Positions 1-7,545 of a stretch of 64,000 nt of DNA are shown here, piece after piece; within the stretch, counting starts at the first letter, position 1; each line of letters begins with the position of its first letter. A program made the translations under genes and the position numbers. The stretch is from Leeuwenhoekiella aequorea (GTDB lineage: Bacteria; Bacteroidota; Bacteroidia; Flavobacteriales; Flavobacteriaceae). The notes beneath the pieces are model-generated. The model made no database searches, was not told where the DNA came from, and saw nothing but the letters and a program-made list of their open reading frames with translations. The stretch is from assembly GCF_004104375.1 (NCBI RefSeq), contig NZ_QOVM01000002.1, forward strand, positions 496,001 to 560,000, in the 5' to 3' direction.

Positions 1-401
1 GGCGTCATTAATGATGCCAAATCTATAGAATCTGCATCATCTTCATAAAATACTTGTAGAATATTGCGCATATCTTTCTCATTAGTAAATGGCTCATCTC
101 CTTGAACATTTACAACGATATCTACATCCAGATCCTTTACAGCTTCAGCAATACGATCGCTTCCACACTGGTGCTCTTCTAGACTCATTATAACTTTACC
201 ACCATACTCACCTATTGTATCAAATATGAGTTTGCTATCTGTTACAACATAAACATCATCAAAAAGTCCCGTCTTTATAGCTGCTTCATAGGTGCGAATA
301 ATAACTGGTTTCCCTTCTAAATCCTTCATTAACTTCCCCGGAAATCGAGATGCCTCGTATCGTGCAGGAATCATAGCTATAACCTTTAACTTTTCTGTCA
401 T
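1..401 (-). CDS. kdsB: 3-deoxy-manno-octulosonate cytidylyltransferase (partial, 3' end outside window)
   Basis: Activates the Kdo sugar with CTP to give CMP-Kdo for the lipopolysaccharide inner core, in the cytoplasm. I translated the minus strand from the ATG at 399-401. The product opens with [23 protein letters not shown], read as two adjoining pieces, [10 protein letters not shown] and [13 protein letters not shown], the nucleotide-binding start of the KdsB family. NVQGDEP, the second conserved nucleotide-sugar motif, follows near residue 98. About 133 codons are visible, roughly half the usual 240-250 residues, and the reading frame is open to the window edge, so this is truncation by the window and not a broken gene. 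It lies 71 bases downstream of the helicase gene on the same strand. Confidence 0.93.
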   Translation of the reverse strand, partial: MTEKLKVIAMIPARYEASRFPGKLMKDLEGKPVIIRTYEAAIKTGLFDDVYVVTDSKLIFDTIGEYGGKVIMSLEEHQCGSDRIAEAVKDLDVDIVVNVQGDEPFTNEKDMRNILQVFYEDDADSIDLASLMT

Positions 402-472
402 TTTGAATTTATTTGAAAATAGATTGGGGATTAATATCAATTTAAATTGATTGAATTACTCAAATTAGCATT

Positions 473-1906
473 TTAATCTTCAATAAACATATCGTCTTTG
501 AAGCCTATTAGATATAATTTTTTACGAGCTCGAGTTACTGCGGTATATAACCATCGTAAATAATCTTTATCCATCCCATTAGGTAAATACGGCTGTTCAA
601 CCATTATTGTTTCCCATTGTCCACCCTGGGATTTATGACACGTAATCGCGTATGAAAATTTTACCTGTAGGGCATTAAAAAATTTATTATTCTTCACCTT
701 AAGAAAGCGTTTGTATTTAGAAGTTTCATCGGCATAATCTTTCATAACTTCCTGATAAAGCTGATTTCCCTCTTCATAGGACAACGATGGTGTTTCCGAA
801 GTAAGTGTATCAAGGAGTAAGACCGTTTCAAATGGAGCGAGATTAGGATAATCTGTCATTTGTATTTTTACTTCCGCAAAGCGAAAACCATACAGCTCTT
901 TTATACTGAAAATTTCTAAGATTTCTATAATATCACCATTTGCGATAAAGCCTGCATCACTTTTGGTGTCTAACCAAAAGTAATTGTTTTTAACCACCAT
1001 AAAATAATCACCGGGACTTACTTCTTCCTCCTTAAATAATATACGAGAGCGTATCTGTTGATTGTACAGATTTGCACGTTTATTAGATCGTACGATAATA
1101 GCTGTACCTTCATTACCATATTCTTGATATGAATCACTTAAAGAATCCATAATTTCATGACCATCTATAAGACGCACCACATCATCTTGATTACTTAAGC
1201 CAAATCTAAAATCCTCATAGAGTTGGTCATTGAGAAATTCTCTAATACGCGTGGCATTTTTTAAAATACCACTAGTTTCTGCCTGACGCATCACTTCATC
1301 TAGTTCAATACTTAATACTTTTTTATTAAACTGAAGTTCTAAATTTCTCGCGTCCAGTGCCGGACTTAAATCCATTTTTACAGGTGGTAATTGCGCATTA
1401 TCACCTATTAAAAGGAGTTTGCAGTTATGTCCACTATATACATATAACATCAGATCGTCAAGAAGCGAACCATTTTCAAACAATTTTGATTCTGAAACAG
1501 AATCAGAAATCATTGATGCTTCATCCACTATAAAAAGAGCATTGCGGTGTTTATTTTTCTGTAGGGTAAATGACACACCTCCTCCACGCTCTTTCTTGGG
1601 ATAATAAATTTTTCTATGTATAGTTTGAGCAGCTTCATCACTATAGTTAGAAATAACTTTTGCTGCCCTTCCTGTGGGTGCTAATTGAACAAAAGACATT
1701 TTTATTTTCCACAAATTCTTAACAATTGTTCCTATAGCGGTTGTTTTACCGGTACCGGCATATCCTTTTAAGAGATAAATAGTATCATTTTTAGGGTCTA
1801 ATAAAAACTTACTAAGTTGCTGTAAAAGAATATCTTGCTTTAAAGTTGGGGCAAATGGGAAATCTTTAAGAAGTAATTTATAAAATGCTTGATGGTCCAG
1901 CTCCAT
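473..1906 (-). CDS. RecD/Dda-like superfamily 1B DNA helicase (AAA family ATPase)
   Basis: A predicted ATP-dependent DNA helicase of the SF1B group, related to RecD2 and Dda. The Walker A motif GYAGTGKTT is at residues 48-56, Walker B VDEAS near 127-131, a UvrD_C_2-type motif with CHKSQGGQWE near 420, and the helicase motif VI TAVTRARKK at about 455-463. At 477 residues it is much shorter than full RecD and lacks an N-terminal RecBC-binding region, so it probably acts alone in replication fork or repair processing. Flavobacterial genomes usually call it an ATP-dependent exodeoxyribonuclease or helicase, but I see no nuclease domain. It is divergent from the gene at 2022 and upstream of kdsB. 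Confidence 0.85.
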   Translation of the reverse strand: MELDHQAFYKLLLKDFPFAPTLKQDILLQQLSKFLLDPKNDTIYLLKGYAGTGKTTAIGTIVKNLWKIKMSFVQLAPTGRAAKVISNYSDEAAQTIHRKIYYPKKERGGGVSFTLQKNKHRNALFIVDEASMISDSVSESKLFENGSLLDDLMLYVYSGHNCKLLLIGDNAQLPPVKMDLSPALDARNLELQFNKKVLSIELDEVMRQAETSGILKNATRIREFLNDQLYEDFRFGLSNQDDVVRLIDGHEIMDSLSDSYQEYGNEGTAIIVRSNKRANLYNQQIRSRILFKEEEVSPGDYFMVVKNNYFWLDTKSDAGFIANGDIIEILEIFSIKELYGFRFAEVKIQMTDYPNLAPFETVLLLDTLTSETPSLSYEEGNQLYQEVMKDYADETSKYKRFLKVKNNKFFNALQVKFSYAITCHKSQGGQWETIMVEQPYLPNGMDKDYLRWLYTAVTRARKKLYLIGFKDDMFIED

Positions 1907-1977
1907 ACGTATTTATTGATGTTGTAAAGATAGTAATGAATTTTTGGGGATATCCTTTAACGATTAAAAAAAAATTG

Positions 1978-1985
1978 TAGATTTG
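1978..1985 (+). promoter_or_regulatory. Putative Bacteroidota -7 box TAGATTTG
   Basis: TAGATTTG matches the TAnnTTTG element of Bacteroidota primary sigma promoters. Transcription would begin a few bases downstream, around 1990. The TTG at 1983, which could otherwise open the reading frame, lies inside this box, which favours the ATG at 2022 as start. No well spaced -33 TTG is seen. Confidence 0.4.
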
Positions 1986-2021
1986 TCGGTAACCATTATT
2001 AAATCTAAAACCACACATCGA

Positions 2022-2669
2022 ATGAAATTAGTAATTCAGTTATTACTTTGGGTTGTTATCGGAGTATTAGGATATCTGCTTTTTAACTCTGTTTACGGCG
2101 AAGTTAAGTTTAATGACCTTAAAGTTGCACGCTATCAAAAATCTGTTGATAAGCTTAAAGACATTCAAAAAGGACAATTAGCTTTTAAACAAATTAATGG
2201 CAAATTTGCCGGTTCTTTTGATGAACTTGTAAAATTCTTAGATACTGCAGAATTTACACTTACAGAACGTCGTGATACATTAGTACTTGATGAGGAAGCA
2301 ACAAGACGTTACCGAGTAGATACTAGAAAAGAAATTACTATTATAGATACATTAGGTAAAGCGTCTATTAAAGACTCTTTATATCAAGGAACAGATCGTT
2401 ACAAAACGATGATGAATGTTCCGGGTACAGATAAGCAATTTGAAATGGAAGCTGGAACCGTTCTAAAGAATGATGTTCAAATTCCAGTATTTGAAGCTAA
2501 AGTTTCTAAAGACGTTATCTTATTTGATCAACCTAAAGATTACGTTGCTAAAGAAAAGCAAGTTATATCTGTTGAAGGTGTAAATGGAGCATATTTATCT
2601 GTAGGTTCTATGACTGAAGTAAGTACCGCAGGTAACTGGCCTCAAAGTTACGGTGACAGTGAAGATTAA
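2022..2669 (+). CDS. Conserved membrane-anchored hypothetical protein
   Basis: Function not recognised. The protein begins MKLVIQLLLWVVIG, with one N-terminal transmembrane segment of about 20 residues and no other hydrophobic stretch, so most of its roughly 215 residues should lie outside the cytoplasm. A coiled, charged region (KVARYQKSVDKLKDIQKGQ) follows the anchor. The frame is open back to a TTG at 1983, which would add 13 residues, but that codon sits in the putative -7 promoter box, so I place the start at ATG 2022. The 3' end overlaps the next gene by 17 bases, and rsmD follows, suggesting one transcript. I infer an envelope role only from the anchor. Confidence 0.75.
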   Translation: MKLVIQLLLWVVIGVLGYLLFNSVYGEVKFNDLKVARYQKSVDKLKDIQKGQLAFKQINGKFAGSFDELVKFLDTAEFTLTERRDTLVLDEEATRRYRVDTRKEITIIDTLGKASIKDSLYQGTDRYKTMMNVPGTDKQFEMEAGTVLKNDVQIPVFEAKVSKDVILFDQPKDYVAKEKQVISVEGVNGAYLSVGSMTEVSTAGNWPQSYGDSED

Positions 2670-3456
2670 TCCTCTGGTAAATTCAGAACTTAATATATTA
2701 TCCATCCAAGTTAGCTTGGATGGATTTTCGTTTTATATCCATAGTGATAACTCTAACGAACCTATACATGCAGAGCATTTTGCATATAAAAATGTTACAA
2801 CTGCAGAACAGGCTTTAATCGAGATTCAACAGCTATTTGATAATTCTGCAATATTACACAATAGCTTTAGTAACGTATCTGTTGTTTATGCAAACGAATT
2901 ATATACAATCGTTCCCAAACAGTTATTTGACCCTAAAAATCTCACGGATTATTTAAAATTCAATACAAAAATTTTAAAAACAGATTTTATAGTTTATGAT
3001 GAATTAGAAAGTCTAGATCTTATTAATATTTATGTACCCTATACAAATATTAACAACTTCTTTTTTGATCATTTTGGCACCTTTACCTATTACCACAGTC
3101 AGTCTATATTAATTAAAAATATACTTGAGGATTCTACAGTAACTGCAGAACCACAGGTCTACATTCAAGTAGGTCTCAAAACCTTTGATCTATTAATTTA
3201 TGAAGGTAAGAGCTTGCTTTTGAGTAATCAATTTAAGTATACTACAGATGCCGATTTTGTTTATTACATTCTTTTTTGTCTTGAACAGCTGGCATTGAAC
3301 CCAGAAGAAATCAAAGTTAATTTTAAAGGTTTTATCGATACAGAGGATTCTAAATATCAATTAATCTATGCGTATGTTAGAAACGTGGAGATCGTAGAGA
3401 CTGTAGAAGAAAATCAGTTAAATTATTCTTACTTGAAATACAACCTTAACTTATGA
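2653..3456 (+). CDS. DUF3822 family protein
   Basis: A 267-residue member of DUF3822, a family characteristic of Bacteroidota and regularly found just upstream of rsmD. Its function is unknown. The fold resembles the actin/ASKHA group in published family descriptions, but I cannot show that from the sequence alone. There is no signal peptide or membrane helix. The start is GTG at 2653, inside the end of the preceding gene. The stop TGA overlaps the rsmD ATG (ATGA, 4 bases), which indicates translational coupling. GTG at 2659 is an alternative start. Confidence 0.8.
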   Translation: MTVKINPLVNSELNILSIQVSLDGFSFYIHSDNSNEPIHAEHFAYKNVTTAEQALIEIQQLFDNSAILHNSFSNVSVVYANELYTIVPKQLFDPKNLTDYLKFNTKILKTDFIVYDELESLDLINIYVPYTNINNFFFDHFGTFTYYHSQSILIKNILEDSTVTAEPQVYIQVGLKTFDLLIYEGKSLLLSNQFKYTTDADFVYYILFCLEQLALNPEEIKVNFKGFIDTEDSKYQLIYAYVRNVEIVETVEENQLNYSYLKYNLNL

Positions 3457-3989
3457 GAATTATAAGCGGCACCTATAAAGGAAGACGTATTAGCGCACCA
3501 AAAAAATTACCGGTTAGACCTACAACAGATATGTCTAAGGAGTCGTTATTTAATATTTTACGTAATAGATATAGCTTAACACGAGTTACTGTTTTAGATC
3601 TTTTTTCTGGTACAGGAAATATAAGCTATGAATTTGCTTCCCGGGGTGCAGAAGCTGTTACTGCAGTTGATGGAAATGCCGGTTGCGCAAAATTTATTCA
3701 AGAGACAGCCAACGAATTTGAAATGAATATTAATGTCATTAAATCTGACGTTTACAGCTACCTCGCACGTGAAAGCAATAAATATGATATCATATTTGCC
3801 GATCCTCCATATGACTTTGAAACCGATCAATTTACCAAGATCGTTGATTATGTGATGGATAATGAACTACTATTGCCAGATGGATGTTTGATTATAGAAC
3901 ACAGTAAAAATACCAATCTAGAAGATCACCCAACTTTTTTTGAAATCAGAAAATATGGCGGAAGCGCATTCAGCTTTTTTTCTAAATAA
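3453..3989 (+). CDS. rsmD: 16S rRNA (guanine(966)-N(2))-methyltransferase
   Basis: Methylates N2 of G966 in 16S rRNA using S-adenosylmethionine. The protein starts MRIISGTYKGRRI, the RsmD signature, followed by VRPTTDMSKESLFNIL. The SAM-binding motif DLFSGTGN lies near residues 48-55, and the catalytic DPPYDF motif of N-methyltransferases is near 113-118. At 178 residues it has normal length. Its ATG overlaps the stop of the DUF3822 gene by four bases, so the two are likely made from one transcript. Confidence 0.95.
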   Translation: MRIISGTYKGRRISAPKKLPVRPTTDMSKESLFNILRNRYSLTRVTVLDLFSGTGNISYEFASRGAEAVTAVDGNAGCAKFIQETANEFEMNINVIKSDVYSYLARESNKYDIIFADPPYDFETDQFTKIVDYVMDNELLLPDGCLIIEHSKNTNLEDHPTFFEIRKYGGSAFSFFSK

Positions 3990-4044
3990 TTAAAACGATT
4001 AGCCAGTAATCAATTTAAAAATAGAATTGTTTTTGAGAAAATAA

Positions 4045-4368
4045 AAAAAGCAGACCTATAAGCCGGGTTCTGTTCTTATTGCAAGCAATAATACCTTATC
4101 ATTTATCTAGACAAACAATTACTTGTTTGTTCTATCTGCCTACCCTCCGGCATCGCACGAGACGCACTTAATTGCCGGTTTACATGGCATTGCACCGCAT
4201 AGAGTTTACCTGGTTTCACTACAGCATTACCTGTACATACTTTCTGTTGCACTAGTCCTTAAATTAATAATTGCTTATTAATCTAGACGGCCGTTAGCCG
4301 CTATGCTTCCCTATGGTGTCCGGACTTTCCTCCCTATAAAAATAGAGCGATAAGGCGGTCTGCTTTGA
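4045..4368 (-). ncRNA. rnpB: RNase P RNA (bacterial class A)
   Basis: The catalytic RNA of ribonuclease P, which trims tRNA 5' ends. Read on the minus strand, the 5' part contains AGGAAAGTCCGGACACC (complement near 4317-4333) and the 3' part contains ACAGAACCCGGCTTA (near 4058-4072), the two universally conserved core segments. Helix P1 is visible: AAAGCAGACC at 4357-4366 (minus strand) pairs with the complement of 4047-4056. The run of A on the plus strand at 4043-4049 gives a U-rich 3' end. Boundaries are good to a few bases. Confidence 0.95.
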
Positions 4369-4370
4369 CG

Positions 4371-4378
4371 CAAAAATA
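4371..4378 (-). promoter_or_regulatory. -7 box of rnpB (TATTTTTG on the minus strand)
   Basis: TATTTTTG on the minus strand fits TAnnTTTG exactly. It ends about five bases before the P1 helix of RNase P RNA, where the transcript should begin. A -33 TTG at normal distance is not evident. Confidence 0.55.
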
Positions 4379-4488
4379 CACTTTTATACTGAAGTAAATT
4401 TGTTTAATAGGGTTTCAAAAAATGTTTATTGTTAATAAGAAAATTGCAAAAAAGACAATTGTGTAGGGCGTATTGAATTCACTATTTT

Positions 4489-4496
4489 TATCTTTG
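4489..4496 (+). promoter_or_regulatory. Putative -7 box of dnaX (TATCTTTG)
   Basis: TATCTTTG matches TAnnTTTG and lies about 50 bases upstream of the GTG start of dnaX. The nearest TTG triplets upstream are not at the usual 17-23 base spacing. Confidence 0.45.
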
Positions 4497-4545
4497 GGCA
4501 TCTAAAATCCGAAAACTACTTTCGGTGAAAAATTAAAATAAATCT

Positions 4546-5637
4546 GTGGAGCAATTCATCGTATCAGCCAGAAAATATAGACCTGCGACCTTTAAGGATG
4601 TTGTGGGGCAACAGGCTATTACAAATACGTTAGAAAATGCAATTGCAAATAATCATCTTGCTCAGGCACTATTATTTACAGGGCCCCGAGGTGTAGGTAA
4701 AACCACGTGCGCGCGTATTCTGGCCAAGAAGATTAATCAGGAAGCAGATGAAGTTGTTGATGAAAATGAAGATTACGCTTTTAACATATTTGAGTTAGAT
4801 GCTGCTTCTAATAATTCGGTAGATGATATACGTAATTTAATTGATCAGGTACGTATAGCTCCGCAAGTAGGTCAATACAAGGTTTATATTATTGATGAGG
4901 TACATATGCTCTCTTCCGCAGCATTTAATGCCTTTCTCAAAACACTAGAAGAGCCGCCTAAACATGCTATCTTCATATTAGCAACAACAGAAAAGCATAA
5001 AATTATTCCTACTATACTCTCAAGATGTCAAATATTTGACTTTAAGAGAATTACAGTTAAGGATATACGTGAGCATCTAGCAGATATTGCAAAACTTGAA
5101 CATATTACTGCAGATGAAGAAGCACTTCATATAATTGCTCAAAAAGCAGATGGTGCCTTAAGAGATGCATTATCAACCTTTGATAGGGTGGTAAGTTTTT
5201 GCGGTAATAATCTTACTCGAGCAGCAGTAACCGAAAATCTAAATGTTCTTGATTACGATACCTATTTTGAGACTACAGATTTAATTTTATCTAATAATAT
5301 TCCGCAGTTGCTTCTCAATTTTAATGAGATTCTTGCAAGAGGCTTTGACGGTCATCACTTTATTGCAGGGCTTGCTTCTCACTATAGAGATTTAATGGTG
5401 TGTAAAAACCCAGCTACAATCGCTTTACTTGAAGTGGGGGATCAAACAAAAAATCGGTATCACGAGCAAGCTGAGAAAGCTGATTTTGATTTCTTGATGC
5501 CTGCACTTGAAAAGGCTAATGAATGTGATTTAAAGTATCGCACAAGTCGTAATCCGCGATTACTAGTTGAAATTTGTCTTATGCAAATGGCCTCTATCAC
5601 TTTTGATGGAGAAAAAAAAAAGCTTCTGACTTTATAA
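4546..5637 (+). CDS. dnaX: DNA polymerase III subunit gamma/tau, zero-frame (short, gamma-like) product
   Basis: The ATPase subunit of the replisome clamp loader. It starts at GTG 4546 with MEQFIVSARKYRP, the usual beginning in flavobacteria. Walker A GPRGVGKTT is near residues 45-53, followed by the Walker B/DExx IIDEVHMLSS, the SRC arginine-finger motif SRCQIFDF, and clamp-loader domains II and III to about residue 355. The Cys cluster that binds zinc in E. coli DnaX is absent. The zero frame ends five codons after a run of ten A (GEKKKLLTL then stop), removing the tau C-terminal region. That region continues uninterrupted in the -1 frame to 6287. A -1 slip would make a protein of about 580 residues, the normal family length. 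Confidence 0.9.
   Translation: MEQFIVSARKYRPATFKDVVGQQAITNTLENAIANNHLAQALLFTGPRGVGKTTCARILAKKINQEADEVVDENEDYAFNIFELDAASNNSVDDIRNLIDQVRIAPQVGQYKVYIIDEVHMLSSAAFNAFLKTLEEPPKHAIFILATTEKHKIIPTILSRCQIFDFKRITVKDIREHLADIAKLEHITADEEALHIIAQKADGALRDALSTFDRVVSFCGNNLTRAAVTENLNVLDYDTYFETTDLILSNNIPQLLLNFNEILARGFDGHHFIAGLASHYRDLMVCKNPATIALLEVGDQTKNRYHEQAEKADFDFLMPALEKANECDLKYRTSRNPRLLVEICLMQMASITFDGEKKKLLTL
5612..5622 (+). other. Slippery run A10 + G in dnaX (candidate -1 frameshift or transcriptional slippage site)
   Basis: Ten A at 5612-5621 followed by G. In the zero frame the codons are GAA AAA AAA AAG, so the heptamer A AAA AAG, the same as the E. coli dnaX shift site, occupies 5616-5622 in the correct phase. 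A -1 shift joins codon AAA 5619-5621 to GCT 5622, and the frame is then open for 221 codons. I see no convincing stem-loop just downstream, so polymerase slippage on A10 is at least as likely as ribosomal shifting. Confidence 0.65.
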
Positions 5638-6287
5638 TTCCAGCTTCTTATTTTAATACCGAAAATAATAATTCTAAAAATGAACCTTCTGCAGAGAAAC
5701 CAGTAGGTTCTTCGGTAGTTTCTTCTACATCTTCAGAAACGATTGCGCATAAAAAAGAAGAAAAAGCAACAAATAAACCTGAATCACAACCTCCTATAAG
5801 TTCACCCACTGTACAAACACCTGTGGGCGGCTATATCTCCAGTCTTTCAGTTAAAGGTTTAAAGCGTAAAAAAGAGATCCTTGAGCGCAAAACAGTAAAA
5901 GAAGTTGATATAAGCCAATTACCGAAAGAGCCATTTACTGAAAATGCATTACTCGCAACCTGGAAGGAATATGTTTCCAAATTGCAAAAAAGAGGAGAGA
6001 AAATTTTAGCTTCGAATTTAGAAACAGATACACCTACCTTAAAAGGCACGGTAATACATTTAGAATTTCCGAATGAAACCATGCGTGTCGAGCTAGAACG
6101 TGCCCAGCATAATTTATTAGAGTTTTTAAAGCGAAAACTTAATAATTATGACATTACTATAGAAATCACAGTTAATGAAGCTGCAGAACGTCGTTACGCT
6201 TATACAACTCGTGAAAAATATGAGAAGCTGAAAGAAAAAAATCCCGATTTAGAAATTTTACGAACCACTTTTGATCTTGATATATAA
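5622..6287 (+). CDS. dnaX: DNA polymerase III tau-specific C-terminal region (-1 frame of dnaX)
   Basis: This frame has no stop from the A run to TAA at 6285-6287. It begins with a low-complexity linker rich in Ser, Thr, Pro, Glu and Lys (about residues 1-65), then a folded domain with LPKEPFTENALLATWKEYV and ending TTFDLDI. In related flavobacteria the same sequence forms the C-terminus of a single continuous gamma/tau protein; by analogy with E. coli tau it would contact the replicative helicase and polymerase. An independent start (GTG 5823) exists but would leave the linker untranslated, so I regard this as the second part of dnaX. The stop overlaps the miaE ATG by one base. Confidence 0.8.
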   Translation, partial: ASDFIIPASYFNTENNNSKNEPSAEKPVGSSVVSSTSSETIAHKKEEKATNKPESQPPISSPTVQTPVGGYISSLSVKGLKRKKEILERKTVKEVDISQLPKEPFTENALLATWKEYVSKLQKRGEKILASNLETDTPTLKGTVIHLEFPNETMRVELERAQHNLLEFLKRKLNNYDITIEITVNEAAERRYAYTTREKYEKLKEKNPDLEILRTTFDLDI

Positions 6288-6868
6288 TGCTAGGCCTTAA
6301 ACTTCCCACAGACCCACGATGGGTAAATATTGTAGAGATGAATATTGATGATATACTATCTGATCACGCCTTTTGTGAGCAAAAAGCTGCATCAACTGCA
6401 ATATCACTCATCGTCTCTTTTCCTGAATATACTGAGCTCGTTCAAGAAATGATTGCTTTAGTAAAAGAAGAAATAAGTCACTTTAAGCTAGTTCACGACA
6501 AAATTATCGCAAGAGGTAATGCTTTAGGTTATGACAGAAAAGATGATTATGTAAATAAACTACTTAAGTTTTTTCCTAAGGGCGGTAGTCGCACCACACA
6601 GCTTGTTCACCGGTTGCTTTACGCTGCTTTAATTGAAGCACGTAGTTGTGAACGATTCAGACTTTTATCACAAGAATTAAAGGATGAAGAATTACGCATT
6701 TTCTATCATAATCTGATGGTAAGTGAGGCGAACCATTACACGATGTTTTTAGGCTTTGCCCGTAAATATGGTGATGAGACAGAAGTAAATGAAAAATGGC
6801 AGAGTCTCTTAGATTTTGAAGCTGAAATTATGAAAGATCTCAGCAAACAGCAAAGCATACACGGCTAG
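6287..6868 (+). CDS. miaE: tRNA-(ms(2)io(6)A) hydroxylase
   Basis: A ferritin-like di-iron monooxygenase that hydroxylates the isopentenyl side chain of ms2i6A at tRNA position 37. The 193-residue protein shows the MiaE start (LKLPTDPRWV) and di-iron ligand motifs: EQKAA near residue 31, EEISHF near 61, EARSCERF near 111 and SEANHY near 147. The ATG shares one base with the dnaX stop (TAATG), so the gene depends on the dnaX transcript. A strong bidirectional terminator follows. Confidence 0.9.
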   Translation: MLGLKLPTDPRWVNIVEMNIDDILSDHAFCEQKAASTAISLIVSFPEYTELVQEMIALVKEEISHFKLVHDKIIARGNALGYDRKDDYVNKLLKFFPKGGSRTTQLVHRLLYAALIEARSCERFRLLSQELKDEELRIFYHNLMVSEANHYTMFLGFARKYGDETEVNEKWQSLLDFEAEIMKDLSKQQSIHG

Positions 6869-6880
6869 AAATTTTAAATA

Positions 6881-6912
6881 AAAAAAACCGGTTCTTAAGT
6901 ACCGGTTTTTTT
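6881..6912. terminator. Bidirectional intrinsic terminator
   Basis: A 12-bp stem, AAAAAAACCGGT at 6881-6892 with its complement at 6901-6912, and an 8-base loop. It separates convergent miaE and the barrel gene and has a T run on both strands. Confidence 0.9.
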
Positions 6913-6933
6913 TATTTAAAAGTATGTTGAATA

Positions 6934-7476
6934 CTATAATTTATACGAGGCAGATAAAGTAAAGTATCTGTTTTTTCCTTCTAAGGCAGAACTATTAACA
7001 ACATCTACAAACCCAAAATTATAACGAGCATCTATCGATAGACCATCAATGATTTGGTAGCCAATACCGCCTACAGCAGCTACATCATAATTTTTATACG
7101 CATCACTATTAAATGAATTCCATACTGCCAGACCTAACTGCGGGCCTACGTGCACATTAAATCGTTGTTTATTAAGTTTTAGCAATAGTGGTAATTGAAT
7201 GTAGTCTAATTCTGCGCGTTCAGCATTAGCACTACCAGCTACCGAGTTAGGTTTATTTCCTTGAGCGGAATACAATAATTCTGGTTGAAAATTTAAACTT
7301 CCTGTTAATGGAATTTCAGCAAAAACTCCAGCCATAAAACCATATCGACTTAAAGCATCCTCATAATCACCACTTAGTTCAGATACGTTTAGTCCTAATT
7401 TTGCACCATATCTAACGTTCTGCGCCAAACAAGTAGCTGAAATTGTAAATAAAAATACAAGTAATAATTTTTTCAT
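6934..7476 (-). CDS. Outer membrane beta-barrel protein (porin family)
   Basis: A 180-residue secreted protein with a signal peptide (MKKLLLVFLFTISATCLA, cleaved before QN). The rest alternates short amphipathic strands and turns, opens with YGAKLGLNVSEL, and ends with the aromatic strand YFTLSASYKL. This is the pattern of the outer_membrane_beta-barrel (PorT-like) families of Bacteroidota, and small eight-stranded barrels have this length. The specific cargo or function is unknown. It stands alone between a terminator and the ppx gene. Confidence 0.8.
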   Translation of the reverse strand: MKKLLLVFLFTISATCLAQNVRYGAKLGLNVSELSGDYEDALSRYGFMAGVFAEIPLTGSLNFQPELLYSAQGNKPNSVAGSANAERAELDYIQLPLLLKLNKQRFNVHVGPQLGLAVWNSFNSDAYKNYDVAAVGGIGYQIIDGLSIDARYNFGFVDVVNSSALEGKNRYFTLSASYKL

Positions 7477-7545
7477 AATGAGATTTTAAATTGGTGAAAG
7501 CAAATATTGGGCTTTGCAATATTACTATAATTTTAATTTGATCAC

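Noticed and set aside
5823-6287. A separate gene starting at GTG 5823 after dnaX
   Set aside because: The frame is open upstream to the A run and encodes the linker of the gamma/tau family, so it is the C-terminal part of dnaX and not an independent gene.
7477-7545. TAnnTTTG promoter for the barrel gene
   Set aside because: The nearest sequence on the minus strand lacks the two spacer bases between TA and TTTG, so I did not list it.
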